This document shows positions 1 to 8,163 of a stretch of DNA of 34,965 nucleotides, piece after piece. Below the pieces are notes generated by a model. The model was not told the DNA's origin. It searched no databases and saw only the letters and a list, made by a program, of their open reading frames with translations. Made by a program: the position numbers and the translations under genes. The first letter of the stretch is position 1, and every line of letters starts with the position of its first letter. This DNA comes from Anaerolineae bacterium (lineage in GTDB: Bacteria; Chloroflexota; Anaerolineae; J102), in contig WFTO01000320.1 of NCBI GenBank assembly GCA_015485435.1, positions 1-34,965 on the forward strand, in the 5' to 3' direction.

Positions 1-40
1 CTTATTTACAGACCGATTGCCGCCATATCCTTATCGGGGA

Positions 41-1111
41 TCACTGAGATCGCCGGCTTTGAATGACAGTGTAGGCCACAATGCCGATAAAAATTAGAAT
101 GGCGGTCGCATTCAACAGTCCGCCCCACAGACGCCACGCCCGCAATCCGGCCAGATCTCCCACAATACGCAACAACAAGGAGAGGTTAAGCAACACCAAC
201 GGACCATACATCCGCGGTGTGTAGCGCACCGGCAAACTGAGCACGGCGGGGAAAATGATGGGGGCATGACCAAAAATCATCGAAAACACAAAGCCAACAA
301 ACACGGTGTGTAGCATGGCGTCGTAATGGAATCCTGCGGGGATGGGGCCGTAGGCCATGAGCAGCAGCCCTCCAACGCCCAACCACACATAACCGGTCAG
401 TAAACAAATAGCGATAAATTTCGGCAATCCCGGCAGTTTTACTGTGCGGCGAGCAATATCGAATCGAGCCAACCACAAGGCATACGCTGCCATGCCCAAC
501 CCCAACAGACGCACGCCTATATTGGCCTGCCATAATGTCAGCAACAGCCCGATCCCGGCGACGGCGGAGATCGCATAAAACGTAGGGAACGCCCACGCGG
601 GCAAACGCTGCAACCGTCCCAGCTCCAACCGTTCTGCGGCGATAGTCAACACCAAAAACAACATCCACCACCAAACCGCCAGAAAGATGGGAAATCCCAC
701 GGCCCATAACAGATTGCCCACCAACAGCGCCAACACCCCCGCTTCAAGCAACCAGGTGAAAATGGCGGATTGTCGCTGAATGACCGCAGCGCCCACGGCC
801 AGATAGAGCCCACTGCTCAGCACCAAAAGCCACGCCGCCAGGGTCAATTGCCCAGGGACAAAAATAATCATTAAACCGGCCACCACCGCGAGGACCGGCG
901 CGCTATAGGCCCAGGTCTTTCCCAATGCCACCGCACGCTCCAGCGCGATTAACGCGCCAAAAAAACTGGAGATCATCAACGGTCCATGCATACCGGCCAG
1001 CTGGGGCGTCAAAGTAGGCCAATCCCACCCTATGCGCAGCAATGCCGCCCATAGGGTCACCAATAAAATCACCATGGAACCGGCTAAAGAAAGGGGACGC
1101 AATCGAGTCAT
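41..1111 (-). CDS. NnrS-like polytopic membrane protein
   Basis: An integral membrane protein of about 356 residues with roughly ten hydrophobic segments and hardly any soluble part. Conserved-looking histidines lie at the start of a helix (MHGPLM, near the N-terminus) and in a C-terminal stretch containing HTVFVGFVFSMIFGHAP. These resemble the histidine-bearing helices of the NnrS heme-copper family linked to nitric oxide metabolism; the match is to overall pattern, so the family call is tentative. The ORF track starts at 1120, but the second ATG (1111) has AAGGA eight bases upstream whereas the first has it directly abutting, so 1111 is preferred. That SD overlaps the stop codon of the upstream MIP18 gene, which suggests translational coupling. 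It could instead be an unnamed membrane family. Confidence 0.6.
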   Translation of the reverse strand: MTRLRPLSLAGSMVILLVTLWAALLRIGWDWPTLTPQLAGMHGPLMISSFFGALIALERAVALGKTWAYSAPVLAVVAGLMIIFVPGQLTLAAWLLVLSSGLYLAVGAAVIQRQSAIFTWLLEAGVLALLVGNLLWAVGFPIFLAVWWWMLFLVLTIAAERLELGRLQRLPAWAFPTFYAISAVAGIGLLLTLWQANIGVRLLGLGMAAYALWLARFDIARRTVKLPGLPKFIAICLLTGYVWLGVGGLLLMAYGPIPAGFHYDAMLHTVFVGFVFSMIFGHAPIIFPAVLSLPVRYTPRMYGPLVLLNLSLLLRIVGDLAGLRAWRLWGGLLNATAILIFIGIVAYTVIQSRRSQ

Positions 1112-1123
1112 AGGGGCCATCCT

Positions 1124-1423
1124 TTATCCCATCCATCCAAGCTGTTCCCGTGCGGCATCAGACATCATCTCCGGCGTCCATTGGGGATGCCATACCAGAT
1201 TAACGCTGACTTCAGCATCGGGGAAAAATTGACGAAGCAGCATGTCTGCCTGGTCCACAATATAAGCGCCCAGAGGACAGGCTGCGGTCGTCATGGTCAT
1301 ATCAACATTTAACCGATTTCCTTCGATCGTGACCCCATACACCAAACCGAGATCCACGACATTGATCCCGATCTCTGGATCGATCACTTTGCGAAGGACT
1401 TCTAAAACTGCATCTTCCGTCAT
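1124..1423 (-). CDS. MIP18/DUF59 family metal-sulfur cluster assembly protein
   Basis: A 99-residue protein of the MIP18 (DUF59, PaaD/SufT-like) family, whose members help mature or deliver iron-sulfur clusters. The diagnostic N-terminal DPEIGINVVDLGLVY block is present, followed by MTMTTAACPLG with the family's conserved cysteine, and length is typical of single-domain members. The track ORF begins at 1468, but the ATG at 1423 (MTEDAV) has GGAG seven bases upstream and matches where the family starts, so the first 15 residues are left out. The stop is 12 bases before the NnrS-like start, so the two genes form one translation-coupled unit. The client protein cannot be read from sequence; pairing with an NnrS-like protein suggests a role around a metal or nitrogen-oxide enzyme. 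Confidence 0.85.
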   Translation of the reverse strand: MTEDAVLEVLRKVIDPEIGINVVDLGLVYGVTIEGNRLNVDMTMTTAACPLGAYIVDQADMLLRQFFPDAEVSVNLVWHPQWTPEMMSDAAREQLGWMG

Positions 1424-1654
1424 AACTATGCTCCAATGAGGAATTCGACACAAACAAGAGAGCATCACTCACTTTCCGCTCGCATCATACGATTCGAATC
1501 GCGTGTCGATTGCTGCGGTCGGTGAAGAGTTGCAAGCTGGTCTTGTTTGCTTTTCATCTTGAGAATGGCCTGAGATCATAACTCACGAAGAGAAAGATGC
1601 AAATTTCCTGAGAGACGTTACACATGATGCGCATGACCACCGGCCCCTCATGGT

Positions 1655-2131
1655 TCAGGGACATATTTCAGTACGCAATAACTGAGTAAGGAGGGCCATC
1701 GCCCCCTCTTCAATGATATCCAACACCCGTTCGGCTTGTTTCTCTCCGCCATAATAGGGGTCTGGAACATCCATGCCCAGATCGGGCGCATACGCCAGAA
1801 ATAGATGGATTTTGGGATGATGTTCAGGAGGGGCCAACCGCAATAAGTCCTGCAGGTTCACGCGATCCATGGCAAAGATATAATCGAAGCGTTCGAAATC
1901 CGATGGTCGAATTTGACGTGCACGCAAATGCGCCATCTCCAAGCCACGGCGACGGGCCACTTGCAACATCAGCGGACAGGGAGGCTCGCCGATGTGATAA
2001 TCGGCCGTACCCGCGGAATCTACCCACACATCCGCATCAAGGTTTCGAGTGGCCAACAAATCCTCAAAGACAACCTGGGCCGTGGGTGAACGGCAGATGT
2101 TTCCTAGACAAACAAAGAGAATGTTCGGCAT
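1655..2131 (-). CDS. Low-molecular-weight protein-tyrosine phosphatase
   Basis: A cytoplasmic phosphatase of 158 residues. The N-terminal CLGNICRSP is the LMW-PTP phosphate-binding loop (CX5R-S, nucleophile Cys8, Arg14), and VPDPYYGG near the C-terminus supplies the general-acid aspartate of the family. Length equals the usual 150-160 residues. The track ORF starts at 2224, but homologous proteins begin directly before the P-loop strand, so the ATG at 2131 is chosen although no good SD precedes it. It stands alone: 231 bases separate it from the MIP18 gene and 210 from ferritin. Bacterial members act on tyrosine kinases of polysaccharide export or on protein arginine phosphate (YwlE type); the sequence alone does not decide between these. 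Confidence 0.9.
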   Translation of the reverse strand: MPNILFVCLGNICRSPTAQVVFEDLLATRNLDADVWVDSAGTADYHIGEPPCPLMLQVARRRGLEMAHLRARQIRPSDFERFDYIFAMDRVNLQDLLRLAPPEHHPKIHLFLAYAPDLGMDVPDPYYGGEKQAERVLDIIEEGAMALLTQLLRTEICP

Positions 2132-2341
2132 AAGTTCTACAAAAGGACTTTCAATTCCGGAGCGATGAATGAGGTGTGCTCTTGAAGCACAACGTTTCGG
2201 TCCGCATAAAGGACTTGGCCACAAGCATGCCAGCGCCCTGACTTAAAGCAGGTCGTTCAGTCGGATGGCTGAAAAACGCTGCCAGGATGGCGGAAGCGCG
2301 GCATGTGTGGCCAAGAGGATCATGGTCGAGGCATTCGCCTC

Positions 2342-2866
2342 TTAGGGCTGTCCTGCAGCAGCCACCGGAGGCGTGGGCGCCGGCCTGGTTGCCAGCTCCT
2401 GATCAATCATCAGCAATCCAGGAGGATAATCTTTGACCATACGTATTCGGGCCAAGACGTCGTTCGCTGTTTTTTCTTCTTCCACCTGTTCATCAATAAA
2501 CCATTGCAACAAGGTCTGTGTGGGATAGTCGTTTTCCTCCACGGCCAAGTTGTACAAATTGTGAATTAAGGCAGTTACCTTTTGTTCATGCGCCAAAACT
2601 TCGGCAAACACTTCTTCGACCGAGCCGAAATCGGTGGGAGGCGCATCGATTGCCTTCAAGATGACGCGAGCGCTGCGATCATTCATGAAATCGAAAAATC
2701 GCAACGCATGAAAAACCTCCTCCTCATACTGCATTCGCATCCAATGAGCCATGCCCGGCAAATCTTTGTATTCCAGATAGGCGGCCATGGAGAGATAGAG
2801 GTAGGCCGAGTAATATTCGGCGTTGATCTGATCATTGATAGCGGTTTGTAACCGTTCGCTAAACAT
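2342..2866 (-). CDS. ftnA: Non-heme bacterial ferritin
   Basis: A 174-residue ferritin subunit that would assemble into the 24-mer iron-storage shell, oxidising Fe(II) at a ferroxidase centre. All expected ligands are present at the classical FtnA positions: Glu17, Glu50, His53, Glu94, Gln127 and Glu130. Four long helices are predicted, followed by a Pro/Ala-rich tail. The start has a textbook AAGGAG eight bases upstream. A promoter candidate lies about 90 bases upstream. It is likely monocistronic and divergent from the glycosyltransferase. No clear Fur-type box was seen. A FetAB-type exporter elsewhere in the window is the other gene pair tied to iron. Confidence 0.95.
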   Translation of the reverse strand: MFSERLQTAINDQINAEYYSAYLYLSMAAYLEYKDLPGMAHWMRMQYEEEVFHALRFFDFMNDRSARVILKAIDAPPTDFGSVEEVFAEVLAHEQKVTALIHNLYNLAVEENDYPTQTLLQWFIDEQVEEEKTANDVLARIRMVKDYPPGLLMIDQELATRPAPTPPVAAAGQP

Positions 2867-2950
2867 GGTGTTTACTCCTTGATTTGAATCGATTCACGCG
2901 ATGACGAATGAACAGCGCCGAAGGTGAATCTTTGAATTAAGTTCAACCTC

Positions 2951-2979
2951 ATTTTATCCTATTACCCACCTTTGCACAA
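2951..2979 (-). promoter_or_regulatory. Candidate sigma70 promoter of ferritin
   Basis: On the minus strand TTGTGC (-35) and TAAAAT (-10, one mismatch to consensus) are separated by exactly 17 bases. Transcription would start near 2944, giving a 5' UTR of about 78 bases before the ferritin SD. The -35 matches only its TTG, so this is a moderate call. Confidence 0.5.
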
Positions 2980-3050
2980 CGAAAAAATGCGGAGCAGGGT
3001 AAGAGCTTCCTAAGAAGATTCGATGCGAAGTGTCTTCGATCTCTGGAAAA

Positions 3051-3080
3051 TTAGGAAAGTCTCAGACCCTGCCCTATAAT
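3051..3080 (+). promoter_or_regulatory. Candidate promoter of the GT4 glycosyltransferase
   Basis: A perfect TATAAT at 3075-3080 is preceded, 18 bases away, by a weak TTAGGA -35. The start point would be near 3087, about 23 bases before the ATG at 3110. This also argues against the TTG start at 3080 in the ORF track, which overlaps the -10 box. Confidence 0.5.
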
Positions 3081-3109
3081 TGACCATCATCCCCAAGAAA
3101 AGGAACCTT

Positions 3110-4225
3110 ATGATCATTGGAATTGACGCCTCAAGGGCCCTCACCGCCCGACGCACCGGCACCGAACGTTACAGTCTAGAATTGATCAACGCTCTGCTTG
3201 ACCTCCAAAGTGAACACACATTCCGGCTGTATGTTCCTCGCACGCCACCCATTGGCCTATTCCGCGAACACGCCGAGATTGTCCTATTGCCTGGGAAGCG
3301 CCTGTGGACGCATTCCAAATTAGGGCCTCATACTCGTCGCCACCCTCCAGATGTCCTCTTCGTTCCCTCTCACGTGTTGCCAGTTTGGGGCCCAAAACAC
3401 ACCGTGGTGACTGTCCACGATCTGGGATATGAATACTACCCCGAAGCGCATCCGGCCGGCGAATTGCGTTATCTTCGCTGGAGCACAAAACGCCATGCAC
3501 GCGTCGCCACCCGGATCATAGCTGATTCTCACGTCACCAAGAACGATCTCGTGACATGGTATGGTGCAGACCCAGAACGAATTCGCGTCATTTATCTCGC
3601 GCCCGATCCCAATCTACAACCGGTGCGAGACAAACTAAAGCTCTCCCTCACCATTGCCCAATTCGGCATCCCAGGATACGCCAAATACCTCTTACATGTC
3701 GGTGCCATGCGCCCACGGAAAAATTTAGATCGACTTCTGGAGGCATTTGCCATTGTCAGAGAACGTCGACCAGAGCAAAAACTCCACCTCATGCTGGTTG
3801 GCAATCTGGCCTCTGAAGGATATCGCTTACGCGAAAAAGCCAAAGCCATGGGCATTTTGGACTACATCCGTTTTCCTGGATATATTTTGCCACATCAAAT
3901 CGCCACAGTGTACTCGGGCGCCGCTGCCTATGTGCTCCCTTCCTTATTCGAAGGCTTTGGTCTGCCAGCATTAGAAGCCCAGGCCTGCGAAACGCCTCTG
4001 GTTTGCGCTAATAGCTCCTCGTTGCCCGAAATTGCGGGCGATGGCGCCGTGTACTTTGATCCACTCGATGTCGAGGACATGGCAAACGCTATCGAGCAAG
4101 TTCTGACCGATGCAGACCTACGCCAGACGCTGATTGCCCACGGCAAAGAAAACCTCAAACGGTTCTCCTGGCAAAAAACTGCACAGGAAACCTTGGCTGT
4201 CCTCGAAGAAGCAGCGCAAAGCTGA
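3110..4225 (+). CDS. Glycosyltransferase family 4 (GT-B fold)
   Basis: A 371-residue GT4 enzyme that transfers a sugar from a nucleotide-activated donor onto a glycan or lipid acceptor, probably at the cytoplasmic face of the membrane. The N-terminal acceptor domain starts with IGIDASRAL and a Gly/Thr-rich loop. The donor domain has GAMRPRKNLDRLLEAF and the retaining-GT signature FEGFGLPALEA (EX7E), followed by the SLPEIAGDGA segment typical of mannosyltransferase-like members. The start at 3110 has AAGGA five bases upstream; the TTG at 3080 in the track would add ten unconserved residues. No other glycan genes are nearby, so donor and acceptor stay unknown. Confidence 0.9.
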   Translation: MIIGIDASRALTARRTGTERYSLELINALLDLQSEHTFRLYVPRTPPIGLFREHAEIVLLPGKRLWTHSKLGPHTRRHPPDVLFVPSHVLPVWGPKHTVVTVHDLGYEYYPEAHPAGELRYLRWSTKRHARVATRIIADSHVTKNDLVTWYGADPERIRVIYLAPDPNLQPVRDKLKLSLTIAQFGIPGYAKYLLHVGAMRPRKNLDRLLEAFAIVRERRPEQKLHLMLVGNLASEGYRLREKAKAMGILDYIRFPGYILPHQIATVYSGAAAYVLPSLFEGFGLPALEAQACETPLVCANSSSLPEIAGDGAVYFDPLDVEDMANAIEQVLTDADLRQTLIAHGKENLKRFSWQKTAQETLAVLEEAAQS

Positions 4226-4336
4226 GGATTCCCCTAGAACCTGAAAGCAAAGCTCAAACAAGTTGTTTTATGTCGATATTATCAATCATCCGATCACTTC
4301 TTTTCTTTCGCAATCCCATTTCCCAAAAACCGAATC

Positions 4337-5845
4337 ATGCGCGCACTTCTATCCCTATCCGACAAAACCGGCCTGATTGAACTCGCCCGAGGCCTTCACC
4401 AGCTCGGGTATGAACTTATCGCCAGCGGAGGCACGGCAGCAGCCATTGCCAAAGCAGGCCTTCCCGTAATCACCGTCTCAGAGCTCACAGGATTTCCCGA
4501 GATATTGGGCGGACGAGTAAAAACGCTCCATCCTGCCATCCACGGAGCGATCCTGGCTCGCGACACCGATTCTGATCAGCAAGAGCTGGCGCAGCACCAT
4601 ATTCAGCCAATCGATATCGTCGTTTGCAACCTTTATCCCTTCCAAAAGACCATCGCCCAACCTGACATCTCCTTGGAGGAGGCCACCGAACAAATCGACA
4701 TCGGCGGCGTCACCCTCCTGCGGGCAGCGGCCAAAAACTTCGATCGTGTCATTGTATTGGTCGATACCGCGGATTATGCCTGGGTGTTGAAAAAACTCTC
4801 TGACCAGGGACTTAGCAAACAAGATCGACAGCGATTGGCCCTAAAGGCCTTCAAGCATACCGCCGCTTACGACGCGGCGGTCAGTGATTGGCTGGCCAGC
4901 CAAACCCCTGACGAAACAGACCTTCTCCCTGAAACACTCATCCTCCGTCTGAAGAAAGCGCAATCGTTGCGCTACGGCGAAAACCCCCACCAGCAAGCTG
5001 CTTTTTACCACTGGGAAGGTTATCCACCGGCCTTTACCCAACTTCAAGGGAAAGCCCTGAGCTTCAATAACTTGGGCGATCTGCATGGCGCCTGGCGCGC
5101 AGCAAACGAATTCGACACACCAACCGTGGCCATCATCAAACACGCCAACCCATGTGGACTGGCCACAGCCGATGATCTCGTTCTCGCCTATCAGAAAGCG
5201 TTGGCTTCTGATCCTGTCAGCGCATTTGGCTCCATCATCGCCGTGAATCGTCCCGTCGATCTCCCGTTTGTAGAAGCCCTTGGCAAGCTCTTTGTGGAAG
5301 TACTGGCCGCCCCCGGATTCACAGCCGACGCGTTGGAACGTTTACAGCGCAAGAAAAATCTGCGGGTGATGCAGGCGACCGGCGCTCCCGGATTTCCGCT
5401 GGAGCTGCACACTGTTTATGGTGGCTTATTGGCCCACACGCCAGATGAGGCGCTCATTGCAGAGCAAAAGGTCGTGTCTAAACGACCACCGACCGCCGAC
5501 GAAATGGCCGATTTGCTTTTTGCCTGGAAAGTCGTGAAGTGGGTAAAATCCAACGCCATCGTGTTTGCAAAAGATCGGGCAACCGTAGGGGTTGGCGCAG
5601 GCCAAATGAGTCGTGTTGATGCTGTAAAAATCGCAGGCATGAAAGCCGGTGAGCGGGCCCAAGGCGCCGTCATGGCCTCAGACGCCTTTTTCCCCTTCCC
5701 AGACGGCATTGAAGAAGCCGCCCGCCTTGGAATCACAGCTGTCATTCAGCCTGGCGGTTCCATTCGCGATGCTGAAGTCATCGCGGCTGCGGATGCCCTC
5801 GGATTGGCTATGGTCCTGACCGGGATGCGCCACTTCCGACATTGA
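4337..5845 (+). CDS. purH: Bifunctional AICAR transformylase / IMP cyclohydrolase
   Basis: Catalyses the last two steps of de novo purine synthesis: formylation of AICAR with 10-formyl-THF, then ring closure to IMP. The N-terminal cyclohydrolase domain (about residues 1-140) has the MGS-like fold with IASGGTA and [12 protein letters not shown], the latter carrying the conserved lysine. The C-terminal transformylase has KHANPCG with the catalytic Lys-His pair, [10 protein letters not shown] and the terminal [11 protein letters not shown] block. At 502 residues it is complete, slightly shorter than the usual 510-530. No SD is visible before the ATG. No other pur gene adjoins it; a PlsC-like gene follows 77 bases later. 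Confidence 0.97.
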   Translation: MRALLSLSDKTGLIELARGLHQLGYELIASGGTAAAIAKAGLPVITVSELTGFPEILGGRVKTLHPAIHGAILARDTDSDQQELAQHHIQPIDIVVCNLYPFQKTIAQPDISLEEATEQIDIGGVTLLRAAAKNFDRVIVLVDTADYAWVLKKLSDQGLSKQDRQRLALKAFKHTAAYDAAVSDWLASQTPDETDLLPETLILRLKKAQSLRYGENPHQQAAFYHWEGYPPAFTQLQGKALSFNNLGDLHGAWRAANEFDTPTVAIIKHANPCGLATADDLVLAYQKALASDPVSAFGSIIAVNRPVDLPFVEALGKLFVEVLAAPGFTADALERLQRKKNLRVMQATGAPGFPLELHTVYGGLLAHTPDEALIAEQKVVSKRPPTADEMADLLFAWKVVKWVKSNAIVFAKDRATVGVGAGQMSRVDAVKIAGMKAGERAQGAVMASDAFFPFPDGIEEAARLGITAVIQPGGSIRDAEVIAAADALGLAMVLTGMRHFRH

Positions 5846-5922
5846 TCGGTGTTATAGTTTTCAACGTTCATAGGCGTCATCTATACGCCCGCACCTTCAT
5901 CCCACTCAACTCCTGCGATCTT

Positions 5923-6717
5923 ATGAAAAAACTTCTTTTCTACGTACGCGCCACGCTCATTTTGTTTTGGTTAGCCATTGCCACCATTGCCACCAGCATT
6001 TGGATGCTCTTTCACTCCAAGGAACGGGTGAATGCAGATCGATATTGGCTGGATTGGTGGCAAAAAGGAATCCCCAAAATCGTTCCCGTCAACTTTGTGG
6101 TGGAGGGAAAAGAATACATTGATTCGGTGCGCCCCGCCGTGTACGTGAGCAATCATCAGCACTTCCTCGATGCATTAATGATTGCTCAGGTATATCCTCC
6201 GCGCACATTGGTCGTTGCCAAAAAAGAGCTGAAGAAAATCCCTCTGGCGGGATACATTTTCGACAAAGCGGGGAACCTGTTCATTGATCGCAGCAATCGC
6301 GAAGCCTCCATTGCCATGCTCAATGATTTTGCCAAACGCATGCGCACAGAAGGATTAAACCTCTGGGTGCTTGTGGAAGGGCATCGCAACCGTGGCCAAA
6401 CCGGGTTGTTGCCTTTCAAAAAAGGCGCGTTTTACACAGCCATCCAACTCCAAGTCCCCATCGTGCCGGTCGTTTTTGGCCCCAGCTACCAACAGATAGA
6501 CATCCAAAGCGGCAACCTGAACGGAGGGACGATCTACATACGCGTCCTTGAGCCAATCCCCACCGAGGGCCTTACCAAGGACGACGTCAACGAGCTCTTA
6601 CAAATCACCTACGAACGCATGTTGGCTGCTTTTCGCGGGTTGGAAGCCAAAACCTATGCCGCCACTGCCACAGAAGCCGCAGAACACCCCATTTCCGACA
6701 GCCTTTCCGCATCATAA
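5923..6717 (+). CDS. PlsC-like 1-acylglycerol-3-phosphate acyltransferase
   Basis: A membrane-associated lysophosphatidic acid acyltransferase-family protein of 264 residues, expected to acylate the sn-2 position in phospholipid synthesis. One N-terminal membrane segment (about residues 5-28) is followed by the block I catalytic pair NHQHFLD (HX4D), block II FIDRSNR and block IV VPIVPVVF. Block III, normally FPEGTRS, reads LVEGHRNRG, so the phosphate-binding Glu-Gly-x-Arg remains but Thr is His. The track start at 5842 is a TTG overlapping the purH stop; the ATG at 5923, just before the membrane segment, is preferred, without an obvious SD. Substrate preference is uncertain because of the altered block III. 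Confidence 0.85.
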   Translation: MKKLLFYVRATLILFWLAIATIATSIWMLFHSKERVNADRYWLDWWQKGIPKIVPVNFVVEGKEYIDSVRPAVYVSNHQHFLDALMIAQVYPPRTLVVAKKELKKIPLAGYIFDKAGNLFIDRSNREASIAMLNDFAKRMRTEGLNLWVLVEGHRNRGQTGLLPFKKGAFYTAIQLQVPIVPVVFGPSYQQIDIQSGNLNGGTIYIRVLEPIPTEGLTKDDVNELLQITYERMLAAFRGLEAKTYAATATEAAEHPISDSLSAS

Positions 6718-6767
6718 CCATCTTCCACCAACGCCTCCCCCCCACCCCATCAAAAGAAGGATGCGCC

Positions 6768-7469
6768 ATGACCACAAAGTCTGAAAATCTTCTCACCCAA
6801 CCGTTCGTACAGACCCGTTCTCTTATGCAGAACGTGTATCTCTACATGTTGCTTGCCATGACCATGACGGCCGGAGCCTCATGGTTCACATTGAACTCAG
6901 GGCTTGTGCGCTCGCTAAGCAGCCCCCTTTTGCTTTTCGGCATCTTCATGGTGCAACTGATCCTCGTCGGTGTTCTGTCATTTGCGCTGAATAAACTTTC
7001 CGTCCCCGCAGCCTTTGCCATCTTTTTTGGATACGCCGCGCTGACCGGCGTCACGCTCTCCGGCATCTTTTTATATTACGAGGTCGCCGATCTAACGCTG
7101 GCTTTTGTCTCCGCCGCGGCGCTTTTCCTCACCATGACCCTGGTGGGGATGTTCACCAAGGCGGATTTGACCAAGTTGGGGACCTATCTTTTCATTGGGC
7201 TCATCGGCGTGATCATTGCCCTGCTCATCAACATCTTCCTGCGCAGCAGTGTCATGGATTTGATCGTCAGCATCATCGGCGTGATCATCTTTACCGGGCT
7301 CACAGCCTATGACACCCAAAAACTCACACGGATGGCTCGAGACCCGCGCTTGCAAAATTCCGAAGGAGCCGTCATGACCCGGCTCAGCATCCTCGGTGCA
7401 CTGGCTCTTTATCTGGATTTCTTGAACCTTTTCCTGTTTTTGCTGAGGATATTTGGGCGAAACCGCTGA
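6768..7469 (+). CDS. Bax inhibitor-1 / YccA family membrane protein
   Basis: A 233-residue polytopic protein with seven hydrophobic segments, typical of the BI-1 (TMBIM, bacterial YetJ/YccA) family of pH-sensitive calcium-leak channels or FtsH modulators. The C-terminal half holds the family signature: TAYDTQKL in the loop, then LYLDFLNLFLFLLRI in the last helix. The two aspartates in these motifs correspond to the paired acidic pH sensor described for BsYetJ. The start has AAGGA six bases upstream. It is 50 bases after the acyltransferase and may share its transcript. Function in bacteria is not settled. Confidence 0.92.
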   Translation: MTTKSENLLTQPFVQTRSLMQNVYLYMLLAMTMTAGASWFTLNSGLVRSLSSPLLLFGIFMVQLILVGVLSFALNKLSVPAAFAIFFGYAALTGVTLSGIFLYYEVADLTLAFVSAAALFLTMTLVGMFTKADLTKLGTYLFIGLIGVIIALLINIFLRSSVMDLIVSIIGVIIFTGLTAYDTQKLTRMARDPRLQNSEGAVMTRLSILGALALYLDFLNLFLFLLRIFGRNR

Positions 7470-7658
7470 CCATCGTTTAACAGTCTATCTGCGGTGCAGC
7501 TGTCATACGCCACATCATTCGCTTTCGTTCATAGTCATAAGTCGCCCTAATCATTCCTGGGCTCCGACGGGACCATCTATCCTTTTTAGGAGGGATAACG
7601 GCTGGTTCTGGGCAAACTACCTCCTCGCTTCTGAGAGGGGGGCGGGCACAGAGTCAGT

Positions 7659-7687
7659 TTGTCAGCAACCCGTTTTGGTGTTAAGAT
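7659..7687 (+). promoter_or_regulatory. Sigma70-type promoter of the RRM gene
   Basis: TTGTCA (5/6 to consensus) and TAAGAT (4/6) are separated by exactly 17 bases. Transcription from about 7694 would give a 5' leader of roughly 97 bases before the ATG at 7791. The 190 bases between the Bax-inhibitor gene and this promoter (7470-7658) contain nothing else I can assign. Confidence 0.6.
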
Positions 7688-7731
7688 GGATGGGTTGAAA
7701 GCTGGTTACAGCTCATCGGTCCGCGATTTGG

Positions 7732-7772
7732 CAGCCATTGGTCGTTGATTGATGCATTTTCAGAAATGGCTG
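7732..7772 (+). promoter_or_regulatory. Inverted repeat in the 5' leader of the RRM gene
   Basis: CAGCCATT and AATGGCTG are perfect 8-base complements with a 25-base loop, ending 8 bases before the GGAG SD of the RRM gene. In the mRNA this could form a stem close to the ribosome binding site. Small RRM proteins are cold-induced in some bacteria, so a temperature-sensitive or autoregulatory leader is possible, but this is inference from position only. Confidence 0.4.
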
Positions 7773-7790
7773 AAATCATTGGAGTCAATG

Positions 7791-8069
7791 ATGAATATTT
7801 ATGTCGGAAATCTTCCTTATTCTACCACCGAAGCGGAGTTGAAGAACCTTTTTGCTAAGTTTGGCGAAGTTGTATCAGCAATTATTATTACGGATCATTA
7901 TACAGGTCGTTCAAAAGGCTTTGGTTTCGTGGAAATGTCCAACCAACGTGAGGGCGAGACAGCCATTGCTGAGTTAGATGGCTTTCTATTTAACGGTCGC
8001 AACCTTCGCGTCAACATGGCCCGGCCACGCACACAACGTCCTCGCCGACGTTCTGATGACTGGTATTAA
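7791..8069 (+). CDS. Single-RRM RNA-binding protein
   Basis: A 92-residue protein consisting of one RNA recognition motif and a short basic tail. RNP2 is IYVGNL (residues 3-8) and RNP1 is KGFGFVEM (42-49), with the aromatic residues that stack on RNA bases. The tail RPRTQRPRRR is strongly basic. The track starts at 7749, but GGAG lies six bases before the ATG at 7791 and the RRM fold begins there. It resembles the Rbp proteins of cyanobacteria and other bacteria, often cold-regulated RNA chaperones. It has its own promoter and terminator, so it is a single-gene unit. Confidence 0.93.
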   Translation: MNIYVGNLPYSTTEAELKNLFAKFGEVVSAIIITDHYTGRSKGFGFVEMSNQREGETAIAELDGFLFNGRNLRVNMARPRTQRPRRRSDDWY

Positions 8070-8100
8070 TTTCCCTGCATCCCCAAATCCATCATTTCCC

Positions 8101-8136
8101 AAAGCGGGCGTCGCAGAAAGCGGACGCCCGCTTTTT
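8101..8136 (+). terminator. Rho-independent terminator after the RRM gene
   Basis: AAAGCGGGCGTC at 8101-8112 pairs perfectly over 12 bases with 8123-8134 around a 10-base loop, and the stem runs into a TTTTT tract (8132-8136). It closes the RRM transcript. Read from the minus strand the hairpin would also lie just beyond ctaA, but the tract on that side is only three T. Confidence 0.93.
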
Positions 8137-8163
8137 ACATTTAGGCGTCTTTGCGCCACGGGC

